Below, piece after piece: positions 24,959 through 38,667 of a DNA stretch of 64,000 nt. The stretch is taken from contig NC_092574.1 in NCBI RefSeq assembly GCF_037975245.1, forward strand, positions 18,693,713 to 18,757,712, written 5' to 3'. The position numbers and the translations under genes are program-made. The first letter of the stretch is position 1; each line of letters opens with the position of its first letter. The DNA comes from Apostichopus japonicus (lineage: Eukaryota > Echinodermata > Holothuroidea > Aspidochirotida > Stichopodidae). The notes under the pieces were generated by a model. It made no database searches, was not told where the DNA came from, and saw nothing but the letters and a program-made list of their open reading frames with translations.

Positions 24959-25493
24959 GTCAATTTTCTTCAGTGAAGCATTGTGTGACCTTGCTTACGA
25001 TCAAAAAAGAATGTATATTTAATGACAATCACAATATGTGACTCACTGCTAAGCCTAAAACATTTCACAGAATAGAATTCAATTCATATGAAGAAAAGTT
25101 CAAGACCAACACTGGACCTACGGTATGGTATACTTCTATTCACAGTTTTGAGAACAATGTTCCACAAGGAAAATTCACTTTTTAACATCACTTGTACTGT
25201 GCAATTATTCATTGCACTGAAACAAAAACTTGATCATGTAGTTTATATGTTACTTAATGAATGGGGTGTTTCTTCTTTAAATCCACATTGACTTCAATAC
25301 AATAAACATGCAAGGACTCTCTCGATGAGTTTGTGCAAAAATCTTTTCAAACTGAAATATTGAAACATGTCTTTCCCATAACCTTTCTACTTTTAAAGAA
25401 ATTAACCATACTAAAAAGTGACATCAAATCCACTTTTGTCCTCAAATAAAAGTTAATGTTCCCAACGAATGACATTGAGGGACTCTCATCACC

Positions 25494-28400
25494 CTACTGG
25501 TTGTACTTGTTGGGAAATGACACAATGGTACTTCCCGACCCACCGATTCGTGGCAAGAGGCCTGCATTTGGTATAACATTCCATGATAGTGTCAATGTCA
25601 CATTTTCATTCCCCCTGTAAATAAAAGAAGAAAGAATAACAATTACTACGGTTTGAACGCTAAAGGAAGATAAATGCTTACCCCAACTTATGGTTACTGC
25701 ACTCTCAGCCAAAATTGGAGAGCGCTTTACTATTAAAAGACATCACTCCCAGTACCAACCTTACTCTATGTGCCAACACATAGAGGAAGATAAATGTTTA
25801 CATCTAACCAATCAAAACCTGCGGTAGTTAATATGTTATTATCCTTGACTCTTATGTACATGTGTACATTGAATGTGTACATTGAATGCTGTACACTGTA
25901 TCTTTAACATTCATTCAATGTCACTTAACCGGTGGAAATCACAGGTAAATAGGTGAAGAGGATTAATTTACTGTGGCACCCCAGATTCTTAGCACCCATA
26001 TCAAACGACAAGATCCACCGTGATAGGCCCCATCTTACACTAGGTTTGTTTGGTTGGTAGAAACTATTAGTTTACAAGAGTAACTTACACTCCATCTTAT
26101 TGCTAAATATGATAGACACAATCAAAAAGTTTTAAGTTTTTCTGGTCATTCCAATTTCACACTACATGCACCCACCAGCTGCCTTACTTGGGAAGTAAGC
26201 TGAGATGAGCCAAATATTTGGGATATCAAAACTCAAATATGCACTTTAAAAGTGGAGTTCTTTCCCCCCTGTTCCTATAAATCTTCATTACCATGAGATT
26301 TGCATCAACCCTTCTAACCTAATAGTAATCTAAATTGTGCACACATGGTGGAATCAATGCAAAAAAAAAAAGAGGAAAGACCTGTGAGACTTAAAGCAAT
26401 AGTTGAGATGAAAATTAATCTTTAGCCTGCAATAAAAGAAATTAATGTAAGTATCCTGGTCATATTTTCATGCAATTCCTATCTTTTTGTGCTTTTGAAG
26501 TTCATGCAATAAAGCAAGCGTAGATGTTTTGTCTTTCTTTCTCACGTTACTGTTTTGACTTTGGATTCAGGACGGCGCCATCCTTCACTGAAGGAGTGCA
26601 CAGGCTGTGCAGTGCATACAGTATCCATGAATATAAAAGTCTTCACATTGTATAGTCGAAATTTGGATTCACATGTTATAGGAAACAAAAACAGTTTTTG
26701 TAGTTATGAATCCATTTCGGGTAAAAAATATCTAAACTTATCTCAGCACAGAAGATCTGTATGAAAAATTCACCAGGATGCTTTAAGCAAAATATGTCTA
26801 TAATCTAATAGGTTAAAGAAATGTTTATCATATCAAAAATGACTTCACCTCCGAACAATGCTTCCAAATGGAAAGCTGTATCATATCCAACGAAATTCAT
26901 ATCTACTGCCAAAACCCTACCAGTCTCTTCACCATTAATACATACAGTAAAGTTGTCTTCAGCAATGATGGGACATTTTACTTACTTTAAGAAATTTCCA
27001 TCATCATAGAAAGGGTACTTGATTTTTATTGTCTTCAGATGAAGGTTAGATTTAGCTCCACGAGGAATTATTTTATCCCACAAAACAACCTGGTTCAATC
27101 TCTGAAAAGGAAAGATACAAATAAGTAGTATAAGTAGAGTATTCTTGAAAAGATAACACCTAACCATCTACCTTTCAAAAGTGACAGATCTAGCTCTAAG
27201 TACCTTGATTTAATCTAATTTTTTCTTGTATGAGTACATTTTTAATCAAACACCAGAGTTTGACGAATACAATTATATGAAACTGCAGGACTTGTAACCC
27301 TGAGGACATATTTACAAAAACGTTTTTATTATTATTATTATTTTCCAAACATTTACAGTCTAAAATTTGGAAACAATACTGATAACAATATAAACAATTC
27401 AGGTTTTAGAATAGACAGCATCATCCATATCATCCAACAGTTATCTGTTAAAATAAAAAATATTACTTAAAAGATTGTTCTTGAGACTCACATTTGCCTT
27501 AGTTTTGTATTCTGCAGTTAAGTAAAGAAACAGCTGTTTCACATTCCAGTTGAAAATAGGTTCCAAATCTGTTTGGAGGCTTAGAGCAAAGTATCCTCTG
27601 TCAGATCTCTCCCCATAAGGTGTAAACAAACTCTTCCTGTAATGAAATATCATAAAATTCAAGCTACTTTGAGGGATCATTCATGCACAGTTGTTAACTT
27701 TTAAAGCAGCTTTCTCAATTTTGCCTGTAACGTTTCCAAGCCTTCCAAGTATTACTCAAAGTATCATTTCGAAGTAGCACGATAAATTCAATAATACACT
27801 GTAATTTATATACATATTTGGGTGTAACCAAATGAAGGTTAATGGACAAGTGAAAAAATGAATTTGAATATATATTCCAATCATTCCGACTTGGGAAGTT
27901 TTCAGTAGCATTAGGCACACATTAAATCAAATTGCAAAATAACAATCAACTTTTCCTTCGCTATTGAAATGGAAGGTGATTAATCAAGCTAATGACCTAT
28001 ATTGCTATGGGATTTTAGTACCAAACAGCATAAAAGAAAAATTGTCACAATGGACTTAAAAAGAGCTAATTTTAAAGATTAAATATATACAAACACTAGT
28101 AAAAGTACAGTCTGAAAATTGAAATTTTCCAGTTTTGTATATTAAACTAGGGCACACTGATATTGCTTGTACAACCATGCCAATTGAATTGGTTATTATG
28201 AAGTAATAAAGAATACACTGTTGGAAGTAAGTTTCTTTTAAGCAACAATATATTTCATAATTTTCTATAACATTGCTGAATAAGGTAATTGGTCAACAAC
28301 AAACACAGCATTTCTAGTTTGTATATTGTATCTTTCCTCTGAAGACTGTCTGTAATGGTTACAAAGGAAAGATTCAAATAGCAAAAAAAATATAAACATA

Positions 28401-29069
28401 TTGTAAACCTACATGTATTGTGAAATTGTAAAGATATTGTGAAACTATGAACATATTGTCTTACTTCCATTACAAATGTTGTATTTTGTAATTAAAAAAC
28501 CTCTGTAAGGAAACTGCATTCAGCAATACAAAACATAAAGCAGCAAATTATTGTCACCCTTAGCAAAAAATAGTTGGTCTTGAGATTTCGTTGTCTGGTC
28601 AATATTAAATTACATTTTTTAATAAGCCAAAAAAGTATCTCCAGAACTGATGGTCTTATTTTTTGACAAACAAATTGGGGTGTAATTTCTCTGGGTTGAG
28701 TAGCCATCACACTTTGCCGAATGTGCAGATACAACATTGTAATGTGCACCCAAAAAAATCTTACTTTTCTAGTGGCAATGCCTGGGCTAGAGCATTTGCA
28801 TTCTTGAACCTAATGTTAAGCTATACTATATATACATGACGTGTCCTAAGTATAGCCTATATTAGTCCAATATGCGACGATGTTCCGTATGGTAGACTAG
28901 GCCTAGAGCTGCAGAAAAAAACTTACACGATGTGATCTGATGTTTCAACCACTACATTTGCTGCGTTTGTATTGAACGATGTCGTAAGAAAGCAAGAAAA
29001 TGTTAAAAAGGCTAGCACACTTAATGTGAAGGCAAATATCGTATTTGCCCTAGAAAGAACAGAATTCAT
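25494..29069 (-). CDS. SPCS3: Signal peptidase complex subunit 3 (four exons)
   Basis: A subunit of the ER signal peptidase complex, a single-pass type II membrane protein required for signal-peptide cleavage. Exons (minus strand): 28927-29069, 27492-27636, 26986-27101 and 25494-25614. All junctions are GT-AG with matching phases (2, 0, 2) and sum to 525 nt, or 174 residues plus stop; the human protein has 180. The N-terminus [18 protein letters not shown] leads into one hydrophobic segment (about 11-30). Conserved luminal text follows: [25 protein letters not shown] (77-92), [19 protein letters not shown] and [10 protein letters not shown] with an N-glycosylation site at N139. The start is the first ATG and agrees with the family N-terminus. 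Nothing looks broken. Confidence 0.96.
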
Positions 29070-32000
29070 TTTGAGTATGATTTGTTTCACGCCGGTTCAA
29101 TAAATGTACAACTGCCAACTGGTAGGAGTTCCACGAAGATAAGCAGAGACTCACTGAACTAAAGTAAGCACCCGTAGCCTATATGCCGCTCTAGCTCTAC
29201 GTGCGGCTTTGATGATAAACAGAGCAGGTCGCAACGACGCCCTATTTAATGCAAGTTTCTACTTACCAGAGCCGACATTGTTTCATGTTATGGTTTTATC
29301 CCCAGAGGAACATTTTCTCCAGAGCAAACATCACATTTTACCTTACAAATGTTTCCTATGACATGGTCTTTTTTCCATAGCGGATGAACGTTACTATACT
29401 GTAATCGTTGTATGGTAACTACATGGACAGGACAAAAAGACCTGGTTGCCATCACCTATTCTTCAAAGTTGAGAGTTCTAGGAAACAGTATTTGAGATGA
29501 AAGCGGATACAAACGAATTGAGCAAACTAATAATTCGTTTATTTTAAGGTAATCCGCAATATAGGTACACTAAAACTGCTAAATGTCATCAAAGATCCAT
29601 TCCAGGAGGTTATGACCTCCAAATTATTCCCAAACATTACACAACTAAATATCACCGTAAAAACAATCCCTTGAGGTCAACAGTAAATGCACAGGGGCCA
29701 GAATATTTGGTTACAGTAATAATAATTTTTAAGCGAAAAATTATAGGGACAGACGGTGTCTTCAAGGGTGAATGCAAGCTTATGAGATTAGGCTGCAGTA
29801 CCTTGATACTAAGATGTAAATTATGCTAACTTTGTATGACTTCTTTACATTTTGCAGAAATATTAAACCGAATCGTCATAAAATTTGATTATGTTGTAAA
29901 AACTTATTTCAGTTTTTGTCCGAAACAGGTCAAAAGTCAGTCTAAAGAAATATGAAGATGATAGAATCAGTATTAGTGCCTATCGCGTAAGTTTATAGCC
30001 AGGTTCATTTTAATGAAATAACCATGCAGAAGCAATAGCACTCCGTGAAAAGGTTTATTGTGGGTTTGGTGATTCAAATAATTGGAATGATCTTATACTC
30101 TATAGTCTGAAGAGCAGACTTCTGCATTTCCATACATACATAGCAAATTACCAAGAAAGAAAGTGACGCCTCTGGTCGTGTTTGAGTTATTATTGCATCA
30201 AATGAAACAAAATATGCCAAGCAGTTTACAAATAGATAACTGTTAGCGATTAATAAGTATAAATATGTTGGAAATTTTCTATCAAAATGTGCTCATCAAA
30301 GTAATACAATGTACAACTCAAGTGAAATGCCATTTGGAATCAAATTATCTTAGTGTTTTCTTTAATAACAATAGTTAGAAACGTTGTTTAAGGTTGTTAA
30401 GGTATTAATCATAACAAACCCATCTTGAGTAAATATTGTAGCTAAAAGAATCACAGATAATTTCACTTTTTTTTTGTTTAAGCAAATGTTAGTTGTATTA
30501 ATAACAATGGTTCTATGTGATAACCATGGTAACTATAGTAAAATACATTCTGAAAATTTAGTCAAAAATTTATGTTTACTTTTGCAGTACAAAAGTAAAA
30601 ATCCTGAGGTATCCTCAATTTGAGAGTAAAACTTACATCATATGAATATTGTTGAAAGAATTTTAGTGACTGAATAACAATAACAATGTGTTATGATTCA
30701 TAACAAATTAACAATGCATTGCTTTCATACAGCAATGCTCATTTCTTACGTATTTTAAGATAATTTGCAACTTAAGGATTCAAGCTGTACAATAACTCTA
30801 TTCAAAATGTTGAGAAATGTAAGAACAATTAATTTAAATCACTGATTTAATTAGTATAACATTTGCATACATATTATGATGTTGTAATCTCTATTAATAA
30901 AGAATAATTTTATAAAAAAAAAAGATCAAACAAGTTACTTTTATTATTTTTGCTGTTCAAATGTGGCAATTTGAGTCTTATATATTTATATTAGTAATGA
31001 AACCACACAAAATGTCAAGGCACTTATTTCTGGTATATGGAATTCATATTATGAACCTGAAATCTTAGTTACAGAAAGAACACAACCACTTTTCTCTAAA
31101 AAATAACATACTTTAAAAAACACAAGTAACATTAAGAAGTTTTACCAAATTCTAAACACCTAATTTGACATTTAAATACTTATTATGTGAGCTGTTAATT
31201 CAAATAACATACTCGTTGTCGGTTCAGTCTGTTAATCTGACAGGATTCAAAGTCAATACTTTCAAACTTCAACATAAATCTATTGAAGTGCTTCTGCCTC
31301 ACCCCAAACCCCCTAATTTCCATTTTTTTTTTAAAAAAAGTCTTTTTTGAGTTGTCCAATTTTATAACCTTAAAAAATCTTCCAATATCCAACATCTTAA
31401 GAACTATCTAAGATATATAAAAATACATTTTACTGAATTGCCTTTTATCAAGGAAATAAAAAAATAAGCTATAAATTATTCAATTATGAAAGATAAATTG
31501 CCTAAACGTTCTCCACAGTTTACTGTCCTTATGTAGACGAGCATGATATCATGGTTTTTCTTCAAGGTTAAGTACTATAAACAATTGAATGAGAAAAAGT
31601 ACAAAATAATAACTTTTTCCTCTCTTTGGATTCGAATGGTTAATTTAATTAAAAACCCTACAATGCACTTCACCCAACTCGACTAGTCATGTTTCGTTTT
31701 GAGTAATGAATGCAAAAACTTGAACAAATATTTGATATAATTTGATTGATTTTTTTTTTATATATGATTAATGATACCTAAGGAAAAGTGTCTGCAAAAC
31801 AATATTCTTCAAGCTGAATTCAAATCAGTCACTACTAGCTACTTAATGTACATTTGGTAAAAAACAAATGCTAGTTGGTCTTGATCAGTCGTGATCATAT
31901 TGCAGTCTAACTTGGAGCACTGCTATGCACATATTTGGTACAATTAGCAAACAAGCACACAAAGCTTCTTTGATGATAGCCAGTCATTTCAAACAGATAA

Positions 32001-33846
32001 TTTCTTTCTTCATCTTCTGGACAAGGAATTGCAAATTACATGCAAGTTTTCTTTGGCATAGGCTACAGAAGGACCATCTCAATTTCAGTCCTAGAGTAAT
32101 TACAGTAATTTACATTTTTTTGTTCAAAAGAATAAATTATAGCAGACTCATTTTAAGTCTGTGCTGTTTTTAACTTAAATATCTTAGCATAATTACCTGC
32201 ACTCATATGCACCCTCGTGGATTTGTACTCATATTTGTACTCTGGCAGTTTGATATCTAGTATGGATGTGCGTGCAGTACAAGAATATGTACACATAGCG
32301 CTTAGATGATTGTTACTCATATCTGTACTCGTATCAAGGTGAATTCTACTTGTACTCACACCCATGCTGTTGTATTTGCACTACAATCTCCATTCCAATA
32401 TTATAAGCAACATTTATTTCAACGAAACAAAAAGGGAATGTCATCGTCTAGTATGATGACCTATGAGAACATTAATTAGATGCTTACATCACCCTTTAAA
32501 TATGTCACCAATTACTTTAAACGTACCTTTAAATATTACAAATTATTTGTCTACCCCGTCATCAAGACAGCAACAATATATTTATCGTATATTCTTCTGT
32601 AAACATGTACTGTATGTGGTTTTCATTTGAACATAATTTCTGATGCTCATGTGGAAAACATAAATAAATAAAATAATATCATGTCCAATCTGTTAAGTGA
32701 TTAAATGTATCCAATCATAATAATAATACTGTTTGTTATTGCATAGAGTGCTCAATATTTCTGTTATAAGTCAAAGTAAGAATATATATAATCTGTATAG
32801 CACAGTGGAATCATGCAAATTGACTCTGTGGTTTCTCAAGAATTTCTATTTTCTGTTAGACTAGCCAAACTTTCATTGATGCACTAACAGAACCTTGTCA
32901 TATCAAAACTGAAGTAAACTTATTAATACTGCATAGTAATATGAGGTACAACTTTGTCACCTCTCTTAATGTTTAAATGTTCCAAAATGTTTCAAGGTTT
33001 TCTCATAGCAGTGTCAGCTTTCTCATTAGTTCAAAATTGTCCCAGTGACTACTGTACTCTTGTTTGAAATAAATTTTTATCTTAGCATTTAATGTTTATA
33101 CCTTTGCACTGTTTATAAAATTTATCTGAAAAATACCCGAAAGACAATTGTCCCTTTGTCACACCTAAAATTTAATTTGTTTTGGTTTTTTACCAAAACT
33201 GTACAACTTCATTTTACGTCTGCCAAATTCACACTAAGAAAGACTTTGCAAGACTATGTTTTAGAAACAGTTCAGACCTGAATAATGTGACACAGTTATT
33301 TATATAACCTAAAAACAAGTTTAGCCTATGAAAATGTGCTTTGAACCCATGTTAAAATGTTTCCTTCTTCGCGCCATGCTAATGTACTACATTTTTTACC
33401 TCCAAAGGTTCTTTCAAAATTCAAGTTTACCCTGTAATATCTTCTTTTTTTTTACAGCTAATTAACATATAGATATATATATTAAACTGTTTTACACACC
33501 AAATGGTATGAGCTTACACCAAACTTCCCTTTTTCCTGACTTGAATAACTCTGACACAGTTATTTATATTTTCTAGAATCTAGCAAATACTCCAAGTTCA
33601 GCCTGGGAAATGTGCTTTGAATTCATGCTCAATGTTTCCTTCTTTGCTTCATGCTAATGCCCTAAATTTTTCACCTCCAAAGGTTATATCACACTTCAAA
33701 TTTACCCTGTAATATCTCATTTTGATTAACATATAAATATACATTTTCAAGTGTTTTACACACCAAAATTCTTAAAGCATCTCGTATAGTTGATGCCTAT
33801 AATTTATAGATATCTTACTCTGGAATACAAATATGGTAAGGCAGGT
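29070..33846. other. Gene-free AT-rich stretch between SPCS3 and the MFSD6-like gene
   Basis: The first few hundred bases upstream of SPCS3 are less AT-rich and probably hold its promoter and 5' UTR. Beyond that, no coding frame, RNA gene or element ends were recognised. The right end probably holds the 3' UTR of the leftward-reading MFSD6-like gene. A duplicated phrase (ATGTGCTTTGAA...TTTCCTTCTT...CATGCTAATG...CACCTCCAAAGGTT) at about 33332-33412 and 33610-33685 marks an internal duplication of about 275 bp. Confidence 0.4.
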
Positions 33847-36800
33847 TTATTGAATTCGATCATACTCTGTTTGACGAGATCTCCGTTTGACTAAGAAGTA
33901 GTCCAAAATGGCATAAATGATAAATAAAACGGTAGTTACAGAGCAAAGAATTCCACAGTAAACGAAAAGTGTTCTTGCACCTAGGTTGTTGTATATGTAG
34001 CCACCTCCAATAGTTCCAAGCCCAGCACCTTCAAATTCAAAGAAAATTAGGCATTTATTAATTTCTAAAAAATTATGTTGCCTAAAGTATTGAAATAAAG
34101 AAAATTAAAAAAAAAAAAAAACACACAACAAATAGTTTGTTATAAAATCTAAAACCAAAACTCTTTAAAAATTAATTTTCTTCACCATCCTTTTAATGCA
34201 GAATAGTAAAAAATTAGAATGAGATTCTAAAAGCATGGCATTTTTCTACATTATTTTGAATATATTCTATAACAAAAGACATTCAGACAACATTGTTATT
34301 TTCCATTAAAACTAAAACATTAAGTAATTTTGAGTAAACTTCAAACAATTATTTCACTATTTTTCTAATATTTCTTAACAACATTATTAAATATTTTAAT
34401 GGGTTGCTTGGCTTTTCCTTAAAGTTTCCACGAACGGAGGAAATGATTACTAAGAGCTGCTCAACATGTAATCATTTGGGTATTTGCCAAACGAATGCAC
34501 CCCTTTGTTATTTTCCTTTGGAAAGTTCATTTACCCATTGATAGAGATCTTAACTTTATGGAAATAACAGCATTTGTACAAAGTATATGCAGTACATTTC
34601 TGTAGCAGGCATGTGAGGAGAAGAGAGATGGAAAGCACCACAGTTGGGACAAGACAGATTAGAATAGAAATGATTATACAACAAAGTACCCAACCGAAAA
34701 CCACAAATTGTCTGCCCGTTTCCAATAGCAATGACAGGTTGCACAGCTAAGAGGTACCAGGGTATCAGGAAGACCACAAGGGGTAACATTATGTTCTCTG
34801 TCGGGATAATTTTAAGGGATTAACTTCTCTGATCTTTTGTCTCGTTTTCTAATCATCTCTTTAGTCTACTCTTTGGAAGTCCTTCCTCCATCTTGCTTCT
34901 CTATCTGCCTCTGAGGGAGGAGTGCAATCATTCCCCCCCCCCCCTCCCTCCCACCTGCTTCTCCTTCTGGTATGATCAATTAAATAATTACCGGTAATGA
35001 TGAACAGTCAGCCACATCAGATCTTACAGAAACTCGGTACTCACCTAAACCGAGGCTTGCAGCAGACATCAGGGTCTGGACTGTGGCACCCATCCCTTCA
35101 GGAGCGACTTTATTGGCAAATGACGCAGCAGCCGGCCAAAGGGCACCGAAACATATCCCATGTAACAACTCAATCGGAAGAATATGCCAAGGGTCTTGAA
35201 GAATAGAGTAAAGGAAGAAACGAAGGCTGTAGCAAAACAGGACAATGGAAAAGACCGTTTCGTGTCCAAACCACTGAATGAACCTGTCGGATAAGTACAT
35301 GAAGGGAATCTCGGAGACACACGTAAATGTAAGGGTCAGACCCATCACCAGGCTCGGAGCTTCGAGTTCATTGAGGAATAGAAACTGGAATGTACCAATC
35401 ACTCCTAAGGAAAGCCCACAGACTGCTGCGATAATGAAGAAGATGATAATTTTGACTTCTCTGAAAAGATTTAAAAGCTCTTTGCTGATAGACATTGGTG
35501 TTGAGTGAGGAGGAAATTTCATGATGAGTACTGGTATGATTGCCGGCGCCATCATCAGCGCAAATATGATGTAGGCTGGGAGGAAGCGGTTTCCGTCGGG
35601 ATTGTATTTTACATAGGTGTCCATTGCCAAGCCAGTTAAGCCAGACATGCTGCCCCATCCCACTGCACCCCAAAGTCTTTGTTTGCCATAGTCTGTATCT
35701 GGATGGTCCTTCAACAACTCCATTACGTTCGAGTCGATCATGGGATTTACGGGCGCCAGGAAAACGATAAAGACTGTTGAAAGACTGATCATGATGGAGA
35801 AGGTAAGGAGAGAGTCATCCCAATCAAGCGGTGGAGGAGAAGGCCCCCCAGAGGTAGAGTTGGTGGTGGTGGAGTTCAATGCAGAAGGGGTAAAGTATGT
35901 GGCACCAGATGCTGTGCATCCTACAGCAATTCCTATGAGGACCACAATGCGATGGATGCTAAATTTGTCTGCTACTGTTCCCCAAAACGGACAGGCAATG
36001 ATGGTGCATATGGGTTGCACCGCCCTGATGATACCAATCTGGAAGCTGTTTAACCCAAGCTGTTCCATATAGACTGGCACAAATGGCAGGAAGCTGACCA
36101 TACCTGTAAATGAGAAGGAAAACTTGAGAAAGAAGAAAAACTCAATTCTTTTGAAAGACACACATGAAACCTATTGAGTGTAGTCAACGTGATGATCTCT
36201 TATGCTCAAAAGTACAGACAAATGGTGCCCTATATTTGAAAGAAGAATGCTTCTTTTGCTACAAACATCCATAGCAGTTTTGATAATTGCAACATTTTAT
36301 CTTTTTCCCTGCAGTATGTCAGGTTCTAAAAACCATGAGGACTAGGAGTTAATTTGGGGGATTTTTTACCATATGTAGTATTATAATTTAGAGGTTACAG
36401 ATTAACTTCTTGTCCCTTCTTTACTATTGCATCTTCTTGCATCAAGTAACATAAATCTGAGAACATAAGTTATTGACCAATGGAAAACTCACTTGGAAAT
36501 CATAAAACAATAGAAAAGAGTAAAGAAATTAATTGATAGACCAGGATTCAAACCAGTGATGTCTGGTTTACATTCCAGTGCTCACTTGGAAATCACAAAA
36601 CAATAGAAAAGAGTAAAGAAATTAATTGATAGACCAGGATTCGAACCAGTGATGTCTGGTTTACATTCCAGTGCTCTATCAACTGAGTTATGCAGCCTTT
36701 AGTTAGTGCAATCACTATAGTCATTTCTTTAATGGGGGCCCCAGTTAGAAGCCACAGTACCTTGCATACCATGTAACCAAGGATCCCAGTTTCATTCAGT

Positions 36801-37819
36801 GACTGGGAGGTGATATCACAAGAAATTTCCATGTTTTAGGTACATATGAATATACTTAGAAGGTTACTAAGCGAGTAATTATACTGGCTAAAGAGTCCCT
36901 TCAATCCTGCAATATTTACATTCTTCACATACTTTTGTACAATATTAATTACATAACAAAAGCAACTTGAACATATATACTCTTAATTTATAGGTATAAG
37001 GTGCATTGTTAATATTGGATTTAGCAACGATATGAGACAAGCATAGTTGAAGGGAAAATATGTTAAGAAGGGCAAGATTTAAAAAGTGTTCAATGATCTC
37101 TGTATACTCACTGCCCATGAACAGAAAGTAGAAAATCTTTGCTGGCAAGAAGGTCTTGTTGATGTGGAAGAATCCATCAGTTTTGAGCTCTTTCACTGTC
37201 AAGAGCAAAAAGAATCCAATCAATTTAATGTACAGTACAGTTCCATTAATTCTAATTTGTACAGCAAAAGTTTAAAAAAGTACTTTCCTGCAAGCTCAGA
37301 CAAAGCAAATTATTCACAGCCATTAAGGAGTGTTCAACTATATCTCTGAGACCAAAAAACATTGAAAGGTGGTCATAAAACAATTAACTTGAAGTTTGAA
37401 AATGGATGATCAATCCTAAATCTGATTTTGCAGCATGCCTGTGTTGGAATATGAATGACAAGCAAAAGAGAGGTATGCCACACAAATGCATGTGAGATTC
37501 AGTTTAGTAACTACAGTAGTAGAAAATATGATTACTTGAAATCCTCACATGATTGTGGCTTTCTTGATCAAGTAGTTTGACTTCATATATACCCATGGAT
37601 GTGAAATTGGTCAATAGTAATGCATTTTTTCTCTTACACTCAGCTTATGGACTCACTGGCATTTAAGGTTATGAAAATAAGTATGAATCCATATAGTTTG
37701 CAGCATAAGATATCAAAGATAGAATCTCATTGTCTACAATTACCTTTGTCAATGGAATACTGCACTTGGTGGCCACTATAACCTGCACCAAGTTGAAAGG
37801 TTCTTCCATAAGCAGTCAT
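33847..37819 (-). CDS. MFSD6: Major facilitator superfamily protein, MFSD6-like (four exons)
   Basis: A predicted 12-helix membrane transporter of the MFSD6 / MFS_1-like group; the substrate is unknown. Exons (minus strand): 37744-37819, 37112-37195, 35045-36103 and 33847-34028. All three introns are GT-AG and in phase 1, and the spliced CDS is 1401 nt (466 residues plus stop). The N-terminal part reads NKTFLPAKIFYFLFMGS, then FLPFVPVYMEQLGL as in MFSD6. The MFS loop 2-3 motif is WGTVADKFSIHR (94-105). A luminal/extracellular loop carries sequons N130 and N135 and a proline run. Late helices include GICFGALWPAAASFANKVAP and, in the last exon, GAGLGTIGGGYIYNNLGART. Vertebrate MFSD6 is much longer (about 790), so this is a compact form. 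The ATG at 37819 has A at -3; upstream non-coding exons are possible. Confidence 0.92.
34530..34800 (-). pseudogene. Hydrophobic fragment inside the MFSD6-like intron 3, possible membrane-protein relic
   Basis: Two overlapping minus-strand frames are strongly hydrophobic, LPLVVFLIPWYLLAVQPVIA in one and GWVLCCIIISILICLVPTVV in the other. They look like two membrane helices joined by a frameshift. No family can be assigned, and splice sites linking them to the MFSD6-like exons were not seen. They may be chance products of T-rich DNA. Confidence 0.2.
36488..36673. repeat. 93-bp tandem duplication within a SINE-like sequence
   Basis: The phrase CTCACTTGGAAATCA begins at 36488 and again at 36581. 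The following roughly 80 bp are nearly identical (T/C and A/G differences only). The copies include the tRNA-like B-box region of the SINE annotated next. Confidence 0.85.
36589..36835 (-). mobile_element. tRNA-derived SINE, minus orientation, in MFSD6-like intron 2
   Basis: On the minus strand from about 36696 the text reads GGCTGCATAACTCAGTTGAT (A-box-like), then a CTGG...CCAG arm, then a perfect B box GGTTCGAATCC at about 36639-36649. The acceptor stem does not close, so this is a tRNA-derived retroposon head and not a functional tRNA gene. The body and limits are approximate. Confidence 0.55.
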
Positions 37820-38660
37820 TGTCTTTTTTTGTGAAATAAATTACTGAATGGTAAGACAACTCCACCTTAAATCTCTGTGATACTTCCTACAGTACAAGGA
37901 AATAAAAGTTTTGGATACTTTTAGTTTGTATTGGTGAGAAAACATTTCTACATCCAACAGCTTAAACAATGTGTTGGGATTTAAAATAACTAAAAAGAGA
38001 ATTCATTCAACTTAACTAAGAGCCAAATAAAATAAAACCCCTTCTTTCTGACTAGGCCACTGTTAGTCTTGCCTCCATTCTTAAGAAGGTAAAGCCAGGA
38101 TCTTATTTAAATACAAAAACTAGCCATGGGTAGGTGGGCCAAAGTATGATCATCTGTAGGCCTATTCAGTCTTGAACCATTTCTTTGTTATAATATCACT
38201 TTAATATTCTGATGTAACCATAATACTTCTGTCAGAATAAATAGCCTTTGCTAACAAGACAGATCCGTAAGCAGAACAACTGCAGCCAAACCATCGTTTC
38301 ATATGAACAAATTCAATATGTCCAGTAGTTCGAAGTATTAATATCCATGATGAGACATTACTTGGCAAAAATTTTGGAGATGATCCTACCTCCTATCAGA
38401 AAATGATCATAGTCTAAAATTCCACTCCCTCCTTGGCCCTTGTTCTCATCTCTCCCTCTTCCCCCTTTCCTTTTCGTGAAACTCTGTTCTTCAGTCAACT
38501 GGACAGACTGTATGGAGACATATATAGGCCTAGTGCAACTTTACAAAATTACACAACAAATAGCTTTTGTGTATTTGCATGATTTCAAATCGAATGATAC
38601 AATTTTTCAGAAAACATATCAAGACAAGAGCCAATTAACATGGTCCTAACAGGCCAAATA
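37820..38660. other. Upstream of the MFSD6-like gene, no gene seen
   Basis: Presumably 5' flank or a 5' UTR intron of the MFSD6-like gene. The short frame at 38440-38649 has no recognisable domain. Confidence 0.35.
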
Positions 38661-38667
38661 AAAGGCC

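Noticed and set aside
36639-36696. Functional tRNA gene (B box GGTTCGAATCC)
   Set aside because: The acceptor stem does not pair and the segment is tandemly duplicated with SINE-like body; treated as a tRNA-derived SINE.
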